A stretch of DNA of 10,717 nucleotides from Arthrobacter sp. GTDB lineage: Bacteria; Actinomycetota; Actinomycetes; Actinomycetales; Micrococcaceae. The notes under the pieces were generated by a model, which saw nothing but the letters and a program-made list of their open reading frames with translations, ran no database searches and was not told the DNA's origin. Within the stretch, counting starts at the first letter, position 1. Each line of letters starts with the position of its first letter. Location of the stretch: assembly GCA_025464925.1 (NCBI GenBank), contig JAODMS010000224.1:1-10717 (forward strand). Direction: 5' to 3'. Of this stretch, positions 6,975 to 10,717 are shown one piece after another. The translations under genes were made by a program, and so were the position numbers.

Positions 6975-8003
6975 CTAGCGGCCGTCAAGCCCGCGGGCGA
7001 GGGCACCGACGGAGGAGAGCAGCTCGTCAAAACACTGTCCGGGGTTGTTGTCGGAGACGATCCGGGCATTCGGCGGCAACCCCCAGAGTCCGCGGAAGTC
7101 GGCCACCGTGGTCCCCATCAGCCGCGGGGACTGCGTCTCGACGTCCACCGTGGCCAACCGGGTAGCGAAGGGCGTGCGGCCCACGGCTGCGCACGCGGCG
7201 AAGGCATCGTGCATGTGCGCCACATAGCCCTGGTCGTATTGCCGGTGGAACTCCAGATAGAACCGGATCGCGTCGGACAGACAGGCGACAAGCGGGTTCG
7301 GGGAGGTGCTGCGCTCGCCGGCAGGCTGCTCCGGCAGGACCAGTTCGGGCGGGGCGCCAGCCGCCTCCGCGAGGCGTTCCAGGTGCTCCGGCCGCATTTC
7401 GATCCGCTCGGTGGTTTCCAGCGCACACACCAGCGGCAGCTTGTCCTCGGGCAGGCCCAAGTAGGCCTCAAAGACCTCCTTGGCCGCATGCGGATCCACC
7501 GAGACGTTCCATTCCGCCGTCGGTGTGGTGTTGCCCTGGTAATTGAAGCAGCCGCCCATGATCACCAGACCCTTGAGCAGTCGTGGAAGCTCGGGGTCGC
7601 GACGGAGCGCCAGGGCGAAGTTGGTCAGCGGTCCCGTGATCAGCCCGGTGATCTCCCCCGGATGCGCCCGCACCTCCTCCACCCAGACGTCGACGGCGTG
7701 GCGCGCCGAAATCTGTTGGACGGGCGGCGGGAGCTCGGCGTACCCGATCCCCTGCGGCCCATGGGTCTCTTCCGTCGTGACGAGCGGGATTTCCAGCGGC
7801 ACTTCGGCGCCGAGTGCCACCTCGACCCCCTGCCTGCCGCACAGTTCCAGTAGTGCCAAGTTGTTCAGCGCCACCTGCCGGGCCCCCACGTTCCCGGCGG
7901 TGCAGGTGATGGCCTGCAGCCGGACATCGGGCCGGGACAGCAGATAGACCAGCGCCAGGGCGTCGTCGATGCCGGTATCGACGTCCATCAGGACGGAGTG
8001 CAT
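6975..8003 (-). CDS. Nucleoside hydrolase, inosine-uridine preferring (IunH) family
   Basis: This 342-aa cytosolic enzyme should hydrolyse the N-glycosidic bond of a ribonucleoside, giving the free base and ribose. The calcium-binding motif DVDTGIDDALAL (7-18) supplies D9, D13 and D14. GNVG (37-40), TGPLTNFALAL (123-133), EWNVSVDPHAA (164-174) and MHDAFA (264-269) with H265 and D266 complete the family active site, so the enzyme looks intact. The length is slightly above the usual 310-330 aa. The ATG at 8003 is chosen because the catalytic motif starts within six residues of it and because it overlaps the aldo/keto reductase stop as TGATG; no strong ribosome binding site is visible, which fits coupled translation. 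The frame stays open upstream to 8618 but that part lies over the reductase gene. Substrate cannot be read directly: inosine, uridine or a modified nucleoside such as queuosine (QueK belongs to this superfamily) are all possible. The downstream ECF transporter suggests a scavenging role. Confidence 0.92.
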   Translation of the reverse strand: MHSVLMDVDTGIDDALALVYLLSRPDVRLQAITCTAGNVGARQVALNNLALLELCGRQGVEVALGAEVPLEIPLVTTEETHGPQGIGYAELPPPVQQISARHAVDVWVEEVRAHPGEITGLITGPLTNFALALRRDPELPRLLKGLVIMGGCFNYQGNTTPTAEWNVSVDPHAAKEVFEAYLGLPEDKLPLVCALETTERIEMRPEHLERLAEAAGAPPELVLPEQPAGERSTSPNPLVACLSDAIRFYLEFHRQYDQGYVAHMHDAFAACAAVGRTPFATRLATVDVETQSPRLMGTTVADFRGLWGLPPNARIVSDNNPGQCFDELLSSVGALARGLDGR

Positions 8004-8980
8004 CAGAACAGGGCAACCTTCGGCGTCTTGGGAAAGATTTCGCCGAGTTCTGCCAGCTCCGCGGCGTCCGGCTTCCAGGCCACGGCGGCGGCGTTCTGCC
8101 GGACCTGCTCCGGCCGGGTGGCGCCGGCGATGACGCTGCTGACCGAGGGCTGCGCCGCGAGCCAGGAGAAAGCCACCTGGATCTCGGTGAGGCCACGCTC
8201 CGCCGCGAAGGCGCTGAACCTGTCCAGCTGCTCCCAGTCGGCGTCGGTCACGAGGTTGGTGCGGGTGTGGCTGAGGCGGGATCCTTCGGGCGCCTTGCCC
8301 GGCGCGTATTTGCCGGTCAACAGCCCGTTGGCGAGCGGGAAGTACGGCAGCACCCCGAGTCCGTAGGCTTCGGCGGCGGGCGTGACCTCCAGTTCGGCCC
8401 GGCGGTCCAGCAGGTTGTAGTGGTTCTGGGACGAGATGAAGCGCGACCGGCCCAGGGACCGGGCCACGAATTCCGCCTCGGCGATCTGCCAGCCGGACCG
8501 GTTGGAGTGGCCAAGGTAACGGACCTTGCCGCTGGTCACGAGCTCGTCGAGCGCAGCGAGCGTCTCGTCGATGGGTGTCAGGGGGTCCGGGGTGTGGAAC
8601 TGGTAGAGATCGATCCACTCCGTTCCCAGCCGGCGCAGGGAGGCCTCCACCGCCTTGAGGATGTAGCGGCGGGACCCGCGGGCACCAAAATCGTTGCCAT
8701 TGGCCCCGTTCATGTCCATGCCGAACTTTGTCGCCACGACAGCATCATCGCGGCGCCCGGCGAGGGCCTTGCCCAGCATCGTCTCGCTGAGTCCGGGTTC
8801 CCGGCCGTAAGTGTCCGCGACGTCGAAGAGGGTGATGCCTGCGTCCAGGGCCGCATGCACGACGGCGCCGGTCCCCTCCTGGGACTCGGTAGCTGTGCCG
8901 GGCCGGCCCAAATTGTTGCAGCCCAGTCCCACGACGGAGACGGTCAACCCGGATTTTCCCACGCGGCGGTATTCAGTCAT
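8003..8980 (-). CDS. Aldo/keto reductase
   Basis: This 325-aa cytosolic protein belongs to the NAD(P)H-dependent aldo/keto reductases, which reduce carbonyl groups to alcohols. The catalytic tetrad is present: D53 and Y58 in FDVADTYG, K85 in TKFG and H129 in YQFHTPD. The barrel continues through GHSN (157-160) and NHYNLL, and the NADPH-binding C-terminal part contains SVIAGATRPEQV. The length is normal for the family. It resembles the broad group annotated as general aldo/keto reductases (L-glyceraldehyde 3-phosphate reductase-like); the physiological substrate is not apparent. It shares its stop with the nucleoside hydrolase start (TGATG), so both are made from one message. Whether the two act in one pathway is unknown; a pyridoxal- or sugar-type substrate would be guesses. 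The ATG at 8980 is 6 bases from a possible -10 element, which suggests a leaderless message. Confidence 0.92.
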   Translation of the reverse strand: MTEYRRVGKSGLTVSVVGLGCNNLGRPGTATESQEGTGAVVHAALDAGITLFDVADTYGREPGLSETMLGKALAGRRDDAVVATKFGMDMNGANGNDFGARGSRRYILKAVEASLRRLGTEWIDLYQFHTPDPLTPIDETLAALDELVTSGKVRYLGHSNRSGWQIAEAEFVARSLGRSRFISSQNHYNLLDRRAELEVTPAAEAYGLGVLPYFPLANGLLTGKYAPGKAPEGSRLSHTRTNLVTDADWEQLDRFSAFAAERGLTEIQVAFSWLAAQPSVSSVIAGATRPEQVRQNAAAVAWKPDAAELAELGEIFPKTPKVALF

Positions 8981-8986
8981 GATTTC

Positions 8987-8992
8987 AGCCTA
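8987..8992 (-). promoter_or_regulatory. Candidate -10 element giving a leaderless aldo/keto reductase message
   Basis: The minus strand reads TAGGCT, a common actinobacterial -10 form (TAnnnT), followed by GAAATC and then the ATG. Transcription starting 7 bases after the hexamer would begin at the A of the start codon. No good Shine-Dalgarno sequence precedes the gene, which fits leaderless translation. A -35 element is not evident. Confidence 0.4.
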
Positions 8993-9016
8993 TAACGGCC
9001 CGGCCCGGCCTCCGGG

Positions 9017-9235
9017 CTAGCCCGCGGGCAACTCCAGCCCGTGTTCGTCCATGGCTTCCTGAAGCTGGGCCAGGGTCCGGGAACACATTCCATGCATGTC
9101 CCCAAGCCTCCGCCTGCCAAGATCCACGACCTGCTCGAGGGTCTCGATCCCGGCGTGGGCGAGTGCCCTGCGGGCGGGAGCCGCGATCCCCGCCGGAAGC
9201 GGGGTACGGCCTGGCTCAACAGATTTTGGTGCCAT
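9017..9235 (-). CDS. Small helix-hairpin-helix protein, RNA polymerase alpha C-terminal-like
   Basis: This 72-aa protein consists of a short tail (1-13) and one compact domain (about 14-66). LPAGIAAPARRALAHAGI (13-30), ETLEQVVDLG (31-40) and LGDMHGM (44-50) followed by a helix ending in GLEL (66-69) follow the pattern of the helix-hairpin-helix fold seen in the C-terminal domain of RNA polymerase alpha and in small stand-alone homologues. Such domains bind DNA or other proteins without sequence specificity. The usual H-G-x-G turn reads HGMC here (48-51), a possible loss of the second glycine. The ATG at 9235 is chosen because GGAAGG (minus strand, 9249-9244) lies 8 bases upstream; longer frames to 9691 run over the next gene. 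It sits 36 bases before the reductase gene. Its cellular role is not known to me. Confidence 0.72.
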   Translation of the reverse strand: MAPKSVEPGRTPLPAGIAAPARRALAHAGIETLEQVVDLGRRRLGDMHGMCSRTLAQLQEAMDEHGLELPAG

Positions 9236-9271
9236 GAGGAATGCCTTCCGATCGGTGCTGGCTGTTTCGGT

Positions 9272-9302
9272 TGGTGATGCCTGGTGAGCCTGGTGATGCC
9301 TG
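9272..9302. repeat. Short tandem repeat, three copies of a 9-10 base unit
   Basis: On the + strand the units TGGTGATGCC (9272-9281), TGGTGAGCC (9282-9290) and TGGTGATGCC (9291-9300) follow one another, then TG. The middle copy lacks one T. The repeat lies in the 89-base gap between the 185-aa protein gene and the helix-hairpin-helix gene, in the leader of the latter. It could be slipped-strand debris or a protein-binding array. Confidence 0.6.
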
Positions 9303-9324
9303 TGGTTGTGCTGTGTGTCGCCTG

Positions 9325-9882
9325 TCAGAGGGTGAAGCTGTTGGCCGTCTTCGGCGAGTGCTTGAGCCGGAAGGAGGCCTCGCCGAACGGCGCGGCGCCG
9401 ATGCTCAGTTTCGTAAAGTCCAGGTCTTCGCCGCGGATGCAGACCTTGATGGCGTTCACGGTTTTGTTCACGTCCGGTGTGAGGCAGAAGATGTTGAGCT
9501 TGGCGTCGCTGAATTCGGAGCGGTCCACGATCCCCAGCCCCCGCCACGCCAGGTGGCTGATGAGGGCGTCCTTGGCCTTCTCCTCCAGGTAGCGGTCGCG
9601 GTCCGTGCCGTCCTTGGTCTTCAGCGCGTACTGGGCAACCACCCAGAACTGTTCCTCGTCGGGGATTTCGGCAAAGCCGTCTTCGGCGCACTGCACGGCG
9701 AACGCGTCCATCAGGCCTTCGGCTGCGGCGGCGTCGGCGACGTCGGTTTCCTCCGTCTTGCTCTGGTGCCCGACAACCCCGTGGTTCGTCACGAACTGGC
9801 TGTAGTCCTCGTCGAACCAGGCTTCCCTGAATTCGAGGACCCCTTCTTCGTTGCGTTTGTAGACCCGGATGATTCCGCTCAT
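9325..9882 (-). CDS. Hypothetical acidic protein, family not recognised
   Basis: This 185-aa protein has no signal peptide or membrane segment and looks like an acidic, soluble, folded cytoplasmic protein. The N-terminal part (1-30) is strand-like and charged (IIRVYKR, EFREAWF). Residues 41-72 are rich in Asp, Glu and Ala and probably helical. FWVVAQYALKTK (79-90) and ISHLAWRGLGIVD (108-120) form the most hydrophobic core, and the C-terminal third alternates strands (KLNIFCLTP, VNAIKVCIRGEDLDF). I see no catalytic motif. The ATG at 9882 is preferred because GGAAGGA (minus strand, 9897-9891) lies 8 bases upstream. A GTG at 9990, overlapping the dxs stop as GTGA, would add 36 low-complexity residues and lacks a ribosome binding site. 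It lies between dxs and the small helix-hairpin-helix gene; the context gives no function. Confidence 0.78.
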   Translation of the reverse strand: MSGIIRVYKRNEEGVLEFREAWFDEDYSQFVTNHGVVGHQSKTEETDVADAAAAEGLMDAFAVQCAEDGFAEIPDEEQFWVVAQYALKTKDGTDRDRYLEEKAKDALISHLAWRGLGIVDRSEFSDAKLNIFCLTPDVNKTVNAIKVCIRGEDLDFTKLSIGAAPFGEASFRLKHSPKTANSFTL

Positions 9883-9904
9883 ATGCCAGTTCCTTCCTGG
9901 ACCG

Positions 9905-9936
9905 TCCGGTACCAGCACCGAGGTGGTGCCGCCGGA
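9905..9936 (-). terminator. Hairpin between dxs and the downstream gene
   Basis: On the minus strand TCCGG-CGGCACC (9936-9925) pairs with GGTGCTG (9919-9913), a GTA bulge, and CCGGA (9909-9905), with loop ACCTC. That is 12 pairs including one G-U. On the plus strand the same position is an A-C mismatch, so the fold favours minus-strand RNA. No T-run follows. It starts 50 bases after the dxs stop and ends just before the ribosome binding site of the next gene, so it could reduce read-through from dxs or protect the downstream message. Confidence 0.4.
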
Positions 9937-9952
9937 AGGTGGTTGCTGTTTG

Positions 9953-9971
9953 CTGCTCAGCTGCTCAGCTG
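9953..9971. repeat. Tandem 8-base repeat after dxs
   Basis: On the + strand CTGCTCAG occurs twice in tandem (9953-9960 and 9961-9968), followed by a partial CTG copy. It lies in the 104-base gap after the dxs stop. No function is apparent. Confidence 0.5.
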
Positions 9972-9986
9972 TTGAGGCGTGCTGGC

Positions 9987-10717
9987 TCACAGCCGCGGCA
10001 GGCTGCCGGTGCTGGGGTGTTCGTGGCCGGGCAGGGGGCGTGCAAAAGGCACCTTAGTCCCCAACACCTGCGCCACGACGTCGTGGGTGATCTGCTGGGC
10101 CGTCAGCCCGACGCGTTCCAGCACCTGGCCGCGGGTTCCGTGGTCCAGGAATTCCACCGGCAGCCCCACCTCGTTCAGGGCCGTATCGACGCCGGCGGAG
10201 CGCATCTCCTGGCGGATCCGGGAGCCGACACCGCCGGCACGCACGCCGTCCTCGATGCAGATAACGAGCCGGTGGTGCGAGGCGAGGGCGATGATGGATT
10301 TCCGGACGGGAAGGACCCAGCGGGGGTCCACGACGGTGGAGCTGATGCCCTGGGCCCCGAGCCGGTTGGAGACGTCAAGGGCGAGTTCGGACATGGCGCC
10401 GACGCTGATGATCAGGACGTCGTTTTCGGTCGAACCTGCCGGGCGGCGGGCGAGCACGTCCACGCCATCCTGGAGGCGCTCAACAGCTTCCACCTCGGCC
10501 CCGACGTTGCCCTTGGAGTAGCGGAGCACGCTCGGCGCGTCCTCGATGCCCACGGCTTCGCGCAGTTCCTCACGCAGCCTGGTGGCATCCCGGGGCGCCG
10601 CAAGGTGCAGCCCGGGAACGATCTGGACCATGGCCATGTCCCACATGCCGTGGTGGCTGGCGCCGTCGGGTCCGGTGACCCCGGCCCGGTCCAGGACGAT
10701 GGTCACGCCGGCCTTGT
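9987..10717 (-). CDS. dxs: 1-deoxy-D-xylulose-5-phosphate synthase, C-terminal part (cut by window edge)
   Basis: About 243 codons from the C-terminal end are visible; the gene runs beyond the right edge (the first full codons read K-A-G-V-T-I-V, so the GTG at 10706 is an internal valine, not a start). The enzyme condenses pyruvate with glyceraldehyde 3-phosphate using thiamine diphosphate, the first step of the non-mevalonate isoprenoid pathway. The visible part begins in the pyrimidine-binding domain with DRAGVTGPDGASHHG, typical of Dxs, followed by MVQIVPGLHLAAPRD. The transketolase C-terminal domain starts near VLIISVGAMSELAL and contains VVDPRWVLP and ICIEDGVRAGGVG. The end (EHPSTGSLPRL) is a short tail after the domain. 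With a family length of around 640 aa, the first 60 percent lies outside the window. Nothing in the visible part looks damaged. Confidence 0.97.
   Translation of the reverse strand, partial: KAGVTIVLDRAGVTGPDGASHHGMWDMAMVQIVPGLHLAAPRDATRLREELREAVGIEDAPSVLRYSKGNVGAEVEAVERLQDGVDVLARRPAGSTENDVLIISVGAMSELALDVSNRLGAQGISSTVVDPRWVLPVRKSIIALASHHRLVICIEDGVRAGGVGSRIRQEMRSAGVDTALNEVGLPVEFLDHGTRGQVLERVGLTAQQITHDVVAQVLGTKVPFARPLPGHEHPSTGSLPRL

Noticed and set aside
8004..8618. N-terminal extension of the nucleoside hydrolase frame
   Set aside because: The extra residues are Arg/Pro-rich translation of the reductase gene in another frame; the family motif begins six residues after the ATG at 8003.
8267..8995. 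Plus-strand frame of 242 codons opposite the aldo/keto reductase
   Set aside because: It mirrors the reductase codons and has no motif; the reductase has an intact catalytic tetrad.
9272..9302. CRISPR-like array
   Set aside because: The units are only 9-10 bases with no spacers and no cas gene nearby.

Overview
The window is GC-rich, with strong GC bias at third codon positions, GTG as well as ATG starts, and tightly packed genes with 1-4 base overlaps. Together with the protein content (an actinobacterial-type fadA-fadB pair, a fused double-ATPase ECF transporter, dxs), this points to a high-GC Gram-positive actinobacterium, most likely an Arthrobacter-like member of the Micrococcaceae. The genus is inferred from protein style, not from a search. 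I see no insertion sequence, phage gene, tRNA, rRNA or CRISPR array, and no stretch over 300 bases lacks a gene.

Layout. Bases 1-130 are a promoter region with a perfect 13-bp inverted repeat (53-82) over the likely -10 element. Bases 131-3582 (+ strand) hold a two-gene fatty-acid beta-oxidation operon: the thiolase FadA and the fused hydratase/dehydrogenase FadB, joined by an ATGA overlap. Everything else is on the - strand and converges on fadB at 3583-3626. In transcription order from the right edge it contains: the C-terminal part of dxs (cut by the window end); a 185-aa acidic protein I do not recognise; a 72-aa helix-hairpin-helix protein; an aldo/keto reductase; an inosine-uridine type nucleoside hydrolase (TGATG overlap with the reductase); a 163-base gap with a possible structured leader; and a complete ECF vitamin-type transporter in the order S component, T component, double ATPase (3-base gap, then ATGA overlap).

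How the parts may work together. FadA and FadB carry out the last three steps of each beta-oxidation round, and the palindrome suggests repression by a dimeric regulator that responds to acyl-CoA or a fatty acid. The transporter and the nucleoside hydrolase lie next to each other in the same direction, which suggests uptake of a nucleoside-like micronutrient followed by release of its base. Queuosine or one of its precursors is one candidate, because ECF transporters and IunH-type hydrolases are both known from queuine salvage; this is a hypothesis. The transporter ATPase is unusual: it appears to have one canonical and one degenerate ATP site, with the two defects (Q213 in place of the H-loop His of domain 1, and LPASA in place of LSGGQ in domain 2) both falling in the same composite site. 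The fadAB operon and dxs are ordinary housekeeping genes; the most interesting part is 3627-8980.
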